8,542 bases of DNA, from positions 1 to 8,542 of the forward strand of contig CANGCU010000042.1 in the NCBI GenBank assembly GCA_947452355.1, written 5' to 3'. The DNA comes from Microbacteriaceae bacterium (GTDB taxonomy: Bacteria; Actinomycetota; Actinomycetes; Actinomycetales; Microbacteriaceae). Of this stretch, positions 1 through 6,796 are shown piece by piece (within the stretch, counting starts at the first letter, position 1; every line of letters starts with the position of its first letter). The translations under genes and the position numbers were made by a program. The notes below the pieces were generated by a model. It saw nothing but the letters and a program-made list of their open reading frames with translations. It searched no databases and was not told the DNA's origin.

Positions 1-1
1 C

Positions 2-256
2 ACCGAGATGGCGTCGTTGACCCAGATTGCGATGACGGTTCTCACTGAGGCGACCGGTTGTATCGGTTTCAACATTGGGATGAATCAAGGCGAAGTAGCG
101 GGCGCGGGAATCCACGAACATCTTCACCAACACATTGTTCCGCGCTGGAACAATGATTCCAATTTCTTCCCAATTATCGCCAAAACCAAGGCCATGCCAC
201 GGTTGCTCGGGGAGATGCGCGAATTGTTGGCAACGCACTGGCCAGCGGAGTCTTAG
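2..256 (+). CDS. HIT (histidine triad) family nucleotide hydrolase/phosphorylase, 3' part only
   Basis: This is the C-terminal 84 residues of a histidine-triad protein; the start lies before the window. The diagnostic motif H-L-H-Q-H-I-V (bases 119-139) is followed by P-R-W and an N-D-S-N-F segment. This closely resembles the actinobacterial HIT protein of the Rv2613c type, which acts as a diadenosine tetraphosphate phosphorylase. In the family the middle histidine of the triad attacks the alpha-phosphate of a nucleotide substrate. The upstream G-F-N-I-G-M-N segment matches the usual strand before the HIT loop. In other actinobacteria this gene is commonly followed by phosphatidylinositol-mannoside genes; here pdxS follows after 44 bases. 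The ATG at base 8 is an internal methionine, not the start, because the frame is open to the window edge and the N-terminal half of the domain is missing. Family assignment is firm; the exact substrate is inferred. Confidence 0.9.
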   Translation, partial: TEMASLTQIAMTVLTEATGCIGFNIGMNQGEVAGAGIHEHLHQHIVPRWNNDSNFFPIIAKTKAMPRLLGEMRELLATHWPAES

Positions 257-266
257 ACTAAAACCA

Positions 267-280
267 CGCCCTCGTGGGCG
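267..280 (+). other. Short GC hairpin in the pdxS leader
   Basis: CGCCC (267-271) can pair with GGGCG (276-280) around a TCGT loop, six bases before the pdxS ribosome binding site. No T-run follows, so it is not an intrinsic terminator. It could stabilise an mRNA end or tune pdxS translation, but a 5-bp stem can arise by chance. Confidence 0.35.
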
Positions 281-286
281 CATACC

Positions 287-293
287 AAGGAGA
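287..293 (+). promoter_or_regulatory. Ribosome binding site of pdxS
   Basis: AAGGAGA lies seven bases before the ATG at 301. It decides the pdxS start in favour of 301 over the in-frame GTG at 274, which has no Shine-Dalgarno sequence and would add nine non-conserved residues. Confidence 0.85.
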
Positions 294-300
294 GATAGTC

Positions 301-1191
301 ATGGCGGAAAAGACCGTCGGAACGCCCCTCGTCAAGAGCGGGCTTGCAGAAATGCTCAAGGGTGGCGTCATCATGGACGTCGTTACGGCTGATCAAGCCA
401 AGATTGCCGAAGACGCGGGTGCGGTTGCGGTCATGGCACTCGAGCGGGTCCCCGCAGACATTCGTTCACAGGGCGGCGTCGCGCGTATGAGTGACCCCGA
501 CCTCATCGACCAGATCATCGCCTCGGTATCCATTCCTGTGATGGCAAAGGCACGAATTGGACATTTCGTGGAGGCTCAAGTTTTGCAATCGCTCGGCGTC
601 GATTACATCGACGAGTCCGAGGTCCTCTCGCCCGCAGATTACGTCAATCACATCGACAAGTGGCCGTTCACGGTTCCCTTTGTTTGTGGTGCAACCAACC
701 TTGGAGAGGCCCTGCGCCGCATCACGGAAGGCGCCGCCATGATTCGCTCGAAGGGCGAGGCCGGTACTGGCGACGTGTCTGAAGCCACCAAGCACATTCG
801 TACAATCAAGGGCGAAATTGCTGCTCTTTCCGCCAAGTCGGAAGACGAGCTCTACGTCGCCGCTAAAGAATTGCAAGCCCCGATTGAGTTGGTTCGCCAG
901 GTCGCGCGCGAGAAGCAGCTCCCCGTCGTTCTCTTTGTCGCCGGAGGCGTTGCGACTCCAGCCGATGCGGCAATGATGATGCAACTCGGCGCGGACGGTG
1001 TTTTCGTTGGCTCGGGAATCTTCAAATCGGGAAACCCGGCTGAACGGGCGAAGGCCATCGTCAAGGCAACAACTGCGTTCAACGACCCGAAGGTCGTTGC
1101 CGATGTTTCTCGTGGACTTGGCGAGGCGATGGTTGGAATCAATGTGTCCGACCTTCCCGCACCTCACCGACTCGCCGAGCGTGGCTGGTAA
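301..1191 (+). CDS. pdxS: Pyridoxal 5'-phosphate synthase, PdxS (synthase) subunit
   Basis: PdxS makes pyridoxal 5'-phosphate (vitamin B6) in the deoxyxylulose-5-phosphate-independent pathway, from ribose 5-phosphate, glyceraldehyde 3-phosphate and ammonia supplied by PdxT. The protein is a 296-residue (beta/alpha)8 barrel, the normal family length. Visible hallmarks are D26 in G-V-I-M-D-V, K83 in [10 protein letters not shown]151 in [10 protein letters not shown], and the glycine-rich phosphate-binding segments F-V-A-G-G-V-A-T-P and G-V-F-V-G-S-G-I-F near residues 223-245. D26, K83 and K151 correspond to Bacillus D24, K81 and K149, the two lysines being those that carry the covalent sugar intermediates. 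The start at 301 is set by the AAGGAGA site. The end overlaps pdxT by 11 bases, so the two subunits are probably made together and assemble into the family's 12:12 complex in the cytoplasm. Confidence 0.97.
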   Translation: MAEKTVGTPLVKSGLAEMLKGGVIMDVVTADQAKIAEDAGAVAVMALERVPADIRSQGGVARMSDPDLIDQIIASVSIPVMAKARIGHFVEAQVLQSLGVDYIDESEVLSPADYVNHIDKWPFTVPFVCGATNLGEALRRITEGAAMIRSKGEAGTGDVSEATKHIRTIKGEIAALSAKSEDELYVAAKELQAPIELVRQVAREKQLPVVLFVAGGVATPADAAMMMQLGADGVFVGSGIFKSGNPAERAKAIVKATTAFNDPKVVADVSRGLGEAMVGINVSDLPAPHRLAERGW

Positions 1192-1783
1192 TTCCCTGAC
1201 GATTGGCGTACTCGCTCTGCAGGGCGACGTTCGTGAGCACGAGCAGGTCCTTGACGCACTGGGCGTGGCGCACCGTCAAGTTCGAAACGGCAACGACCTT
1301 GACGGCATCGATGGCTTAATCATCCCTGGCGGCGAATCCAGTGTGATTGACAAGTTGTCCCACATTTTCGAACTTCGCGAACCTCTTATCGAGGCGATCG
1401 TTGACGGACTTCCCGTCCTCGGTACCTGCGCGGGGCTCATCTTGCTCTCGGCCTCCCTCATCGGAGCGATCGACGGTCAACAAACGTTCGGCGGGTTGGA
1501 CATTACGGTCGAACGTAACGCGTTCGGGGGACAGGTCGAATCCTTCGAGACCACCATCGTGATGCCACTCATCGGCGGCGAGCCGGTCAAAGCAGCGTTC
1601 ATTCGCGCGCCAATCATTCGAGACACCGGGACGTCGACCGTCATTGCCGAGCTTCCGAACGGAGATGTTGTCGGTGTCCGGAACGGGAACTGTGTCGGTA
1701 TCTCCTTTCATCCCGAGGTGCTAGGTGAATCGCGAGTCCACGAATGGTGGCTCGACACCGTTGTCGCGAATGCGCGGCGGTAA
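1181..1783 (+). CDS. pdxT: Pyridoxal 5'-phosphate synthase, PdxT (glutaminase) subunit
   Basis: PdxT is the class I glutamine amidotransferase that hydrolyses glutamine and channels ammonia to PdxS. With a GTG start at 1181 it is 200 residues, a normal length. It begins with the conserved [13 protein letters not shown] segment (residues 8-20). It has the P-G-G-E-S-S loop (49-54), the nucleophile C83 in G-T-C-A-G-L, and the remaining triad members H177 and E179 in S-F-H-P-E. R142 in F-I-R-A-P is the usual interface arginine. The start is uncertain because no clear Shine-Dalgarno sequence is seen. The GTG at 1181 overlaps pdxS by 11 bases. A CTG at 1196 would start exactly at the conserved L-T-I-G. 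An ATG at 1142 would add a 13-residue tail that looks like a shadow of the pdxS C-terminus. Expression is likely coupled to pdxS. Confidence 0.95.
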   Translation: MAGNSLTIGVLALQGDVREHEQVLDALGVAHRQVRNGNDLDGIDGLIIPGGESSVIDKLSHIFELREPLIEAIVDGLPVLGTCAGLILLSASLIGAIDGQQTFGGLDITVERNAFGGQVESFETTIVMPLIGGEPVKAAFIRAPIIRDTGTSTVIAELPNGDVVGVRNGNCVGISFHPEVLGESRVHEWWLDTVVANARR

Positions 1784-1813
1784 TATTTACTCGAATCGAA
1801 CTTAAGGAACACA

Positions 1814-2575
1814 ATGTCCGGACACTCCAAATGGGCAACGACCAAGCACAAAAAAGCGGCAATTGATGCGAAGCGCGCGAAATCTTTCGCAAAACTCATC
1901 AAGAACATTGAAGTCGCGGCAAAAATGGGCGGCGCCGATTTTGCGGGAAACCCGACACTCGCTGACGCCGTGTACAAGGCGAAAAAATCAAGCGTTCCCA
2001 ACGACAACATCGATCGTGCGGTTAAACGCGGTGCCGGACTGTCCGGGGAATCCGTTGATTACATGACAATCATGTACGAAGGCTACGCAGCCGGCGGGGT
2101 CGCGTTGCTGATCGAATGTCTTACCGACAACAAGAACCGCGCAGCGGCCGAGGTTCGAACAGCCATGTCTCGCAACGGCGGAACAATGGCCGACCCAGGC
2201 TCGGTTGCCTACAACTTCACTCGAAAGGGCGTCATTTCCATTACGAAGACTGCCGGTGTCTCTGAGGACGACATTCTGCTCGCGGTGCTCGATGCCGGTG
2301 CTGAAGAAGTCGTCGACCAGGGAGGCGGTTTTGAAATCATCACCGATACCGCGAACTTGGTCGCGACTCGGGTTGCACTACAGGAGGCTGGTCTCGATTA
2401 CGACTCCTCGGAGGCCGAATTCGTGCCGTCACTGTCCATCGATGTGGATGCCGAAACAGCCCGAAAGGTGTTCGGTCTGATCGACGCGCTCGATGATCTC
2501 GATGACGTTCAGAATGTGTTTGCCAACTTCGCGGTGTCGGCTGACGTTCAGGCGGAACTCGACACGGACGACTAG
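1814..2575 (+). CDS. yebC: YebC/PmpR family protein
   Basis: This is a 253-residue YebC/PmpR-family protein of full normal length. The N-terminus [14 protein letters not shown] is the family signature, followed by a basic helical segment to about residue 40. Other conserved blocks are P-N-D-N-I-D-R-A (62-69), [14 protein letters not shown] (88-101), the N-K-N-R segment (106-109), N-G-G (121-123) and the acidic C-terminal part around 195-253. Family members were long annotated as transcriptional regulators, and some have more recently been linked to translation, including relief of ribosome stalling. Which role applies here cannot be read from the sequence. The ATG is supported by AAGGA at 1804-1808. 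The gene sits 30 bases after pdxT, and its stop codon shares one base with the ruvC GTG (TAGTG). The yebC-ruvC pairing occurs in many bacteria, including E. coli. Confidence 0.95.
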   Translation: MSGHSKWATTKHKKAAIDAKRAKSFAKLIKNIEVAAKMGGADFAGNPTLADAVYKAKKSSVPNDNIDRAVKRGAGLSGESVDYMTIMYEGYAAGGVALLIECLTDNKNRAAAEVRTAMSRNGGTMADPGSVAYNFTRKGVISITKTAGVSEDDILLAVLDAGAEEVVDQGGGFEIITDTANLVATRVALQEAGLDYDSSEAEFVPSLSIDVDAETARKVFGLIDALDDLDDVQNVFANFAVSADVQAELDTDD

Positions 2576-3120
2576 TGACTCGTATCCTCGGGGTCGACCC
2601 CGGCCTGACTCGGTGTGGCGTTGGGGTCATTGATGCGGGGGCATCGCGGAAGGTCTCCTTCGTAGATGTGTCGGTGATTCGAAGCGCTGCCGATGCGCCA
2701 CTGGAATTGCGATTGCTTACGATTCGAGACGGACTCAACGCCGTCTTGGACACGCTGAAACCCGATGTCATCGCGATTGAACGCGTTTTCGCTCAACACA
2801 ATGTTCGCTCGGTCATGGGCACGGCTCAGGTTGCGGGAATCGCCCTGTTACTCGCCGCTGAACGCGGCCTTGCCGTCGCACTTCACACCCCCAGCGAAGT
2901 CAAAGCGGCGGTGACGGGTTACGGTCGCGCAGACAAGAAGCAGGTCACCAACATGGTGACCGAAATTCTCAAGTTGGACGAACCTCCTAAACCCGCCGAC
3001 GCAGCGGACGCCCTAGCACTCGCAATCTGTCACGCGTGGCGGGGCGGCGAGGTCGCCGTTTCCGGAGAAACGGATGCCCAACGCGCGTGGCGAGCCGCGC
3101 TGAAGTCGACTCGCTCGTAG
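2575..3120 (+). CDS. ruvC: Crossover junction endodeoxyribonuclease RuvC
   Basis: RuvC is the dimeric, Mg-dependent endonuclease that resolves Holliday junctions by symmetric nicking after RuvAB branch migration. The 181-residue product has the RNase H-like fold signature. It opens with [13 protein letters not shown], and the four catalytic acids are visible: D8, E69 (A-I-E-R-V-F), and D142 and D145 in A-D-A-A-D-A-L-A. The Q-H-N-V-R-S segment (74-79) and [11 protein letters not shown] block (114-124) are also typical. The GTG start overlaps the yebC stop by one base and gives the canonical N-terminus with only two residues before the first beta-strand. No strong Shine-Dalgarno sequence precedes it, so translation probably depends on re-initiation after yebC. 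The tail beyond about residue 160 is variable in the family. ruvA follows after nine bases. Confidence 0.97.
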   Translation: MTRILGVDPGLTRCGVGVIDAGASRKVSFVDVSVIRSAADAPLELRLLTIRDGLNAVLDTLKPDVIAIERVFAQHNVRSVMGTAQVAGIALLLAAERGLAVALHTPSEVKAAVTGYGRADKKQVTNMVTEILKLDEPPKPADAADALALAICHAWRGGEVAVSGETDAQRAWRAALKSTRS

Positions 3121-3129
3121 GCTGACATC

Positions 3130-3693
3130 ATGCTTGCGACCGTCCGAGGGATTGTGGCGGCGTCGGGAGTCAACGATGCCGTGGTCGAAGTGGGCGGTAT
3201 CGGCTTGTTGGTTACGATGCCGAGGGACCTCGCGTTGTCGTTGCGTGTCGGTTTCGACATCCACCTTCACACTGTTCTCATACCCCGCGAGGACGAATGG
3301 TTGCTGTTCGGTTTTGCGACAACCGACGACAAGGCAGTCTTCACGTTGCTTCGAGGGGTCTCTGGTGTGGGACCGCGCACGGCACTCGCGATTTTGTCCG
3401 AGATGTCGGCATCCGAGATCGCTGAGGCAGTGGAGAACGGTGACGATTCACGATTCCGCTCAGTAACGGGCATCGGCCAGAAAACTGCGTCACTCATCAT
3501 TGTTTCGTTGACCGGGAAGATGCCGCAGGCGCAGAACTCGGATGTGACTGAGCTCGCGGACGCCCTCGCGGGAATGGGCTGGGCCGCGGCGGTCGCTCGT
3601 AATGTAGCGCGGGACGTCGTGAACGCACATTCCGGGTCGTCATTGGCGGAACGGCTGCGAATTGCCCTCGCGTCACTCGGAGGGAAAGCGTGA
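3130..3693 (+). CDS. ruvA: Holliday junction branch migration protein RuvA
   Basis: RuvA tetramers bind four-way junctions and load RuvB hexamers on two opposite arms. The 187-residue protein is a little shorter than E. coli RuvA (203). Domain I (residues 1-65) is an OB-fold ending in [12 protein letters not shown]54 and D55 match the acidic pin that holds the strands apart, and E56 adds a third acid. Domain II has two helix-hairpin-helix motifs: [14 protein letters not shown] (76-89) and [12 protein letters not shown] (114-125). The second departs from the common G-x-G-K-K-T-A-E-R pattern. A short linker leads to domain III (about 138-187), the RuvB-binding helices, with A-L-A-G-M-G-W. The ATG gives the normal M-x-A-x-x-R-G start. 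The stop overlaps ruvB by four bases (GTGA), with a good ribosome binding site for ruvB inside ruvA. Confidence 0.96.
   Translation: MLATVRGIVAASGVNDAVVEVGGIGLLVTMPRDLALSLRVGFDIHLHTVLIPREDEWLLFGFATTDDKAVFTLLRGVSGVGPRTALAILSEMSASEIAEAVENGDDSRFRSVTGIGQKTASLIIVSLTGKMPQAQNSDVTELADALAGMGWAAAVARNVARDVVNAHSGSSLAERLRIALASLGGKA
3679..3684 (+). promoter_or_regulatory. Ribosome binding site of ruvB inside the ruvA end
   Basis: GGAGGG lies five bases before the GTG at 3690 and within the last codons of ruvA. It supports the GTG start and the four-base ruvA/ruvB overlap. The next in-frame starts would cut into the conserved region before I-G-Q-E. Confidence 0.75.
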
Positions 3694-4670
3694 CGGCAGA
3701 CGACGTTGACGCCGCATTTGAGGGAACTCTTCGGCCGTCGTCATTGACCGAATTTATCGGTCAGGAAAAGGTTCGGACCCAATTGTCGGTCATGTTGTCC
3801 GCGGCGACGATGGAGGGTCGGACTCCCGACCATGTGTTGCTCGCTGGCCCTCCCGGTTTGGGAAAAACTACCCTCGCGATGATTGTCGCTCACGAATCGG
3901 GGTCCCCCCTTCGAATGTCCAGCGGGCCGACCATCACTCATACTGGCGATCTTGCGGCGGTTTTGTCGTCGCTGAGCGAAGGGGAGACCCTGTTCATCGA
4001 CGAGATTCACCGTTTGCCGCGCGGTGTTGAAGAGATGTTGTACATCGCGATGGAAGACTTTCGCGTCGACATCATGGTGGGCAAAGGGCCCGGCGCTACG
4101 ACCGTGCCGCTTGACATCGCCCCATTCACACTCGTCGGTGCAACGACACGTTCCGGACTCTTGCCGGCTCCACTTCGCGACCGATTCGGATACACCGCTC
4201 ACCTTGAGTATTACGAAGTTCCCGAAATCGAGTCGGTGATCTCGCGCAGCGCGTCGCTCTTGGGGATCGCACTTGAGCCCTCCGCTGTCCACGAGTTAGC
4301 GCGCCGGTCGCGCGGCACCCCCCGAATTGCCAACCGTCTATTGAGACGGGTTCGTGACTATCTCGTTGTTCACTCGTCGGCCGGATCCCGCGACGCGGTC
4401 AATTCGGCACTCACGGTGTTCGATATCGACGACCATGGACTCGACCGGCTCGATCGTGCCGTCATTACGACCCTCATCGAGTCGTTCCGCGGGGGACCGG
4501 CGGGAATAACTACCCTCGCATCGGCCGTTGGTGAAGAGCGAGACACGATTGAATCGGTCGTCGAACCATACCTTGTTCGAGTGGGCCTCATCGCGAGAAC
4601 TCCCCGTGGACGAGTTGCAACGCCAGCGGCGTGGGAATTGCTCGGGAAGACGCAACCGAGCGGTCTATGA
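3690..4670 (+). CDS. ruvB: Holliday junction branch migration DNA helicase RuvB
   Basis: RuvB is the AAA+ ring motor that drives branch migration together with RuvA. The product has 326 residues; the family usually has about 335-350, and the shortening is at the N-terminus, where [12 protein letters not shown] begins by residue 14. Walker A is G-P-P-G-L-G-K-T-T (53-61). Walker B is L-F-I-D-E-I-H (101-107, D104 and E105). Sensor 1 is G-A-T-T-R (150-154), and the arginine finger lies in P-L-R-D-R-F-G (161-167). Sensor 2 is in G-T-P-R-I-A-N-R-L (209-217). The C-terminal winged-helix DNA-binding domain spans about 245-326, with [15 protein letters not shown] and E-P-Y-L-V-R-V-G. All nucleotide-handling residues are intact. 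The GTG start overlaps the ruvA stop (GTGA). It is probably co-transcribed with ruvC and ruvA; yajC follows after 45 bases. Confidence 0.97.
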   Translation: MTADDVDAAFEGTLRPSSLTEFIGQEKVRTQLSVMLSAATMEGRTPDHVLLAGPPGLGKTTLAMIVAHESGSPLRMSSGPTITHTGDLAAVLSSLSEGETLFIDEIHRLPRGVEEMLYIAMEDFRVDIMVGKGPGATTVPLDIAPFTLVGATTRSGLLPAPLRDRFGYTAHLEYYEVPEIESVISRSASLLGIALEPSAVHELARRSRGTPRIANRLLRRVRDYLVVHSSAGSRDAVNSALTVFDIDDHGLDRLDRAVITTLIESFRGGPAGITTLASAVGEERDTIESVVEPYLVRVGLIARTPRGRVATPAAWELLGKTQPSGL

Positions 4671-4671
4671 T
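4666..4671 (+). promoter_or_regulatory. Possible -10 element before yajC
   Basis: TATGAT spans the ruvB stop codon and differs from the sigma-70-type consensus TATAAT at one position. Transcription would start near 4678 and give a leader of about 38 bases to yajC. No recognisable -35 hexamer sits 16-19 bases upstream (the segment is CTCGGGAAGA), so this is a weak candidate for an internal promoter of the Sec genes. Confidence 0.25.
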
Positions 4672-4715
4672 GAGAACGTTGTGTTTTCCCAGTCCTGAAA
4701 GGGCGTGCTGTTCCA

Positions 4716-5054
4716 ATGGCTTTTGATCCGTTCACTCTCATGATGATTGCCGTCTTGGCAATCATGGTGATTTTCATGATCCGCAATTCTCGGAAGCAAA
4801 AATCCGCTCGCGACGAACTCGTCTCGAAGGTAGTCAAGGGCGCCAACGTCATGACGACGTCCGGTATTTTCGGCACCATTTTGTCGATCGACGAGGACGA
4901 GAACGAGATTCTGCTTGAGTCGGCACCGGGCACGAAGCTTCGACTTCACCGCCAAGCAATCGCAAGTGTCATTGAGAAGACGCCTGCAGTAAAGGCATCT
5001 ACTGCAAAGGCGTCGGCCGCAAAGGCCTCGCCGACCAAAAAGCCCACCGCTTAA
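4716..5054 (+). CDS. yajC: Preprotein translocase accessory subunit YajC
   Basis: YajC is a small single-span membrane protein that associates with SecD and SecF and with the SecYEG channel. The 112-residue product has one transmembrane helix at about residues 6-22 and a basic N-R-K cluster right after it (R23 to K29), placing the rest in the cytoplasm by the positive-inside rule. The soluble YajC domain follows, with V-K-G-A-N-V-M-T-T-S-G-I-F-G-T-I (40-55) and L-E-S-A-P-G-T-K-L-R (67-76). After about residue 89 the tail is a Lys-Ala-Ser repeat and K-K-P-T-A, with no acidic residue. The ATG is preceded by GAAAGGG (4697-4703) at 12 bases, a rather long spacing. Position directly before secD and secF is the classical arrangement. 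The family role in translocation is accessory and not well defined. Confidence 0.93.
   Translation: MAFDPFTLMMIAVLAIMVIFMIRNSRKQKSARDELVSKVVKGANVMTTSGIFGTILSIDEDENEILLESAPGTKLRLHRQAIASVIEKTPAVKASTAKASAAKASPTKKPTA
4989..5033 (+). repeat. Three tandem 15-base units in the yajC 3' end
   Basis: Three consecutive imperfect 15-base units start at 4989, 5004 and 5019. They encode V-K-A-S-T, A-K-A-S-A and A-K-A-S-P. Units two and three share GCAAAGGC followed by a serine TCG. The array keeps the reading frame and gives the YajC tail its regular positive charges. Confidence 0.75.
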
Positions 5055-5068
5055 TTCTGCGATAGCAC

Positions 5069-6796
5069 GTGGCTACTTCGAGTACATCCTCCCGAGCGAC
5101 GCGTGCGCTTGTCTGGCTTGCCGTCATCATTCTTGGCTTCGGTGCGCTTATCGCGTCAGGCGTCTTTTTTGACAAGGCGGGATGGGTTCCGAAGTTGGCG
5201 CTTGACCTTGAAGGTGGAACGCAAATCATTCTCAGCCCGCAGATCGCTGCGGGAACAACGATTACCGAAGAAGAATTGACGCAAGCCGTCGGCATCATCC
5301 GACAGCGCGTCGATGCGACGGGCGTGAGCGAAGCGGAAGTCACGACTCAGGGCGGGACAAATATCGTTGTGTCGATTCCCGGCACACCCGACCAAGCAAC
5401 GCTCGACCGAATTCGGTCGTCGGCGAAGCTCGAATTTCGAGCCGTTTTGGTGACTGACGCTACGGCGTTCGTTGACGGAGTTGCGACGGATATCTCGAAG
5501 GCACTTGCTGCCGACCCCAAGGCGGACCTCACAAAGTTGGGAACTCCGTCAACACCCGCGACATGGCCGGCGCCGAGCGCCGATCCCACCAATGGCAGCG
5601 ACCTCAATTGGGTAACACCCGAGATGTATCAGACCTACCTCACCAGCACATGTGACACACTCGACGCCGCTGGGGCAAACGTCGCGGATCCGACCAAACC
5701 GTTGGTTGTGTGTTCGGACGACCAAGCATCAAAATATATTCTCGGTCCCGTCGAGGTCGATGGAACCATGGTCTCTAACGCGTCGGCAAATTACCTTTCC
5801 GGCGCAAACGGAGTTTTGACGAACGAATGGGGCGTGTATCTGACGTTCAACAGTGCCGGTCGCCAAGCCTTTTCCGATGTGACGGCGCGTCTGACTACTC
5901 TGACCGGTGCCCTCAATCAGTTCGCCATCGTTCTGGACGGCAAGGTAATCTCCGCACCACGGACGCTGGCGGCAATTCCCGATGGAAAACCCGTTATTTC
6001 CGGTTCGTTCACGGAGCTCTCCGCACGAGCTCTCGCGGACCAATTGAAGTTTGGTGCGCTTCCCATCGGCTTTGAGGTGCAATCCAGCGATACCGTGACA
6101 CCGACGCTCGGTGTCGCACAACTGGAAAGTGGACTGCTGGCCGGCGCAATCGGACTTCTACTGGTCGTCGTCTACGCAATTTTCCAATATCGAGCACTTG
6201 CGTCTGTGACTATTGGTTCCCTCGGCATTGCAGCGGTGTTGACATTCGTGGTGATCTCGTATCTCTCGCAAGCGAATGGGTATCGTCTCTCACTCGCTGG
6301 CGTCGCAGGGTTAATTGTGAGCATCGGAATCACCGCTGACTCCTTCATCGTCTACTTCGAGCGTGTTCGTGACGAATTGCGTGAAGGACGAACGCTCGTA
6401 TCCGCGGTCGAATCCGGCTGGAAACGCGCAATCCGCACGATTCTCGTGTCCGGCGCAGTCAATTTCCTGGCGGCGATTGTCCTGTTTGCCCTCGCAGTAG
6501 GAAACGTGCGAGGCTTCGCGTTCACCCTCGGCGTGACGACCGTCGTCGACCTCTTGATCGTTGTGCTGTTCACGCATCCAATCCTGCAATTGTTGGCGCG
6601 TACGCGGTTCTTCTCATCCGGACACCCGTGGAGCGGTCTCGATGGCAGTGCTCTCGGTGCGGTCTATCGGGGGCGCGGTGAGTTCCGGATTGACCCAACG
6701 GTGTCCAAGGGAAAGCGCGAAAAGGTTTCTCGAGAAGCGTCGAAGCGTCAGTCCATCGCTGAACGTAAGGCCGCGGAACATGGAGGCGAGCTATGA
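5069..6796 (+). CDS. secD: Protein translocase subunit SecD
   Basis: SecD, with SecF, uses the proton motive force to help finish protein export on the outer face of the membrane. The 575-residue product has a first transmembrane helix at about 13-34, then the conserved L-A-L-D-L-E-G-G-T-Q-I-I-L (43-55). A large extracytoplasmic P1 region follows (to about 350), with a Pro/Ala/Ser/Thr-rich insert (148-175) and two cysteines, C195 and C215. Five more transmembrane segments lie at about 352-374, 376-399, 408-430, 454-478 and 482-506. A basic cytoplasmic tail of about 60 residues follows. The proton-relay motif reads G-I-T-A-D-S-F-I-V-Y-F-E-R, the actinobacterial form, with D424 at the key aspartate. 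The GTG at 5069 follows an in-frame TAG at 5063; it is the only start that keeps the first helix, although no Shine-Dalgarno sequence is seen. It lies 14 bases after yajC and overlaps secF by four. Confidence 0.97.
   Translation: MATSSTSSRATRALVWLAVIILGFGALIASGVFFDKAGWVPKLALDLEGGTQIILSPQIAAGTTITEEELTQAVGIIRQRVDATGVSEAEVTTQGGTNIVVSIPGTPDQATLDRIRSSAKLEFRAVLVTDATAFVDGVATDISKALAADPKADLTKLGTPSTPATWPAPSADPTNGSDLNWVTPEMYQTYLTSTCDTLDAAGANVADPTKPLVVCSDDQASKYILGPVEVDGTMVSNASANYLSGANGVLTNEWGVYLTFNSAGRQAFSDVTARLTTLTGALNQFAIVLDGKVISAPRTLAAIPDGKPVISGSFTELSARALADQLKFGALPIGFEVQSSDTVTPTLGVAQLESGLLAGAIGLLLVVVYAIFQYRALASVTIGSLGIAAVLTFVVISYLSQANGYRLSLAGVAGLIVSIGITADSFIVYFERVRDELREGRTLVSAVESGWKRAIRTILVSGAVNFLAAIVLFALAVGNVRGFAFTLGVTTVVDLLIVVLFTHPILQLLARTRFFSSGHPWSGLDGSALGAVYRGRGEFRIDPTVSKGKREKVSREASKRQSIAERKAAEHGGEL
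6781..6786 (+). promoter_or_regulatory. Ribosome binding site of secF inside the secD end
   Basis: TGGAGG lies six bases before the secF ATG at 6793, within the last codons of secD. It supports this ATG over the internal methionine four codons downstream and suits coupled synthesis of the two partners. Confidence 0.75.

Noticed and set aside
224..259. Possible promoter before pdxS (TTGGCA or TTGTTG with TAGACT)
   Set aside because: The spacers are 21 or 24 bases, too long for a normal sigma-70-type promoter, and the hexamers are poor.
466..1167. 233-codon open frame on the minus strand opposite pdxS
   Set aside because: It is a mirror of pdxS codon bias: its peptide resembles no family, it has no ribosome binding site, and pdxS is strongly conserved throughout.
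998..1180. In-frame open extension upstream of pdxT into pdxS
   Set aside because: The extra residues are a frame-shifted reading of the conserved PdxS C-terminus, and PdxT proteins start right at the I-G-V-L-A-L-Q-G segment.
1510..1526. CGAAC-N7-GTTCG inverted repeat in pdxT as a LexA box
   Set aside because: The spacer is seven bases instead of four, and it lies within coding sequence of an unrelated gene.
1761..1789. Possible promoter before yebC (TTGTCG, 17 bases, TATTTA)
   Set aside because: Spacing is right, but the -10 matches the consensus at only three positions; the AT-rich gap alone is weak evidence.
3741..4292. 183-codon open frame on the minus strand opposite ruvB
   Set aside because: It is a shadow of ruvB; the sense strand carries all AAA+ motifs and the antisense peptide shows no domain.
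4671..4715. Terminator between ruvB and yajC
   Set aside because: The TTTTCCC and GAAAGGG segments do not pair as a stem in the needed orientation, and no T-run follows.
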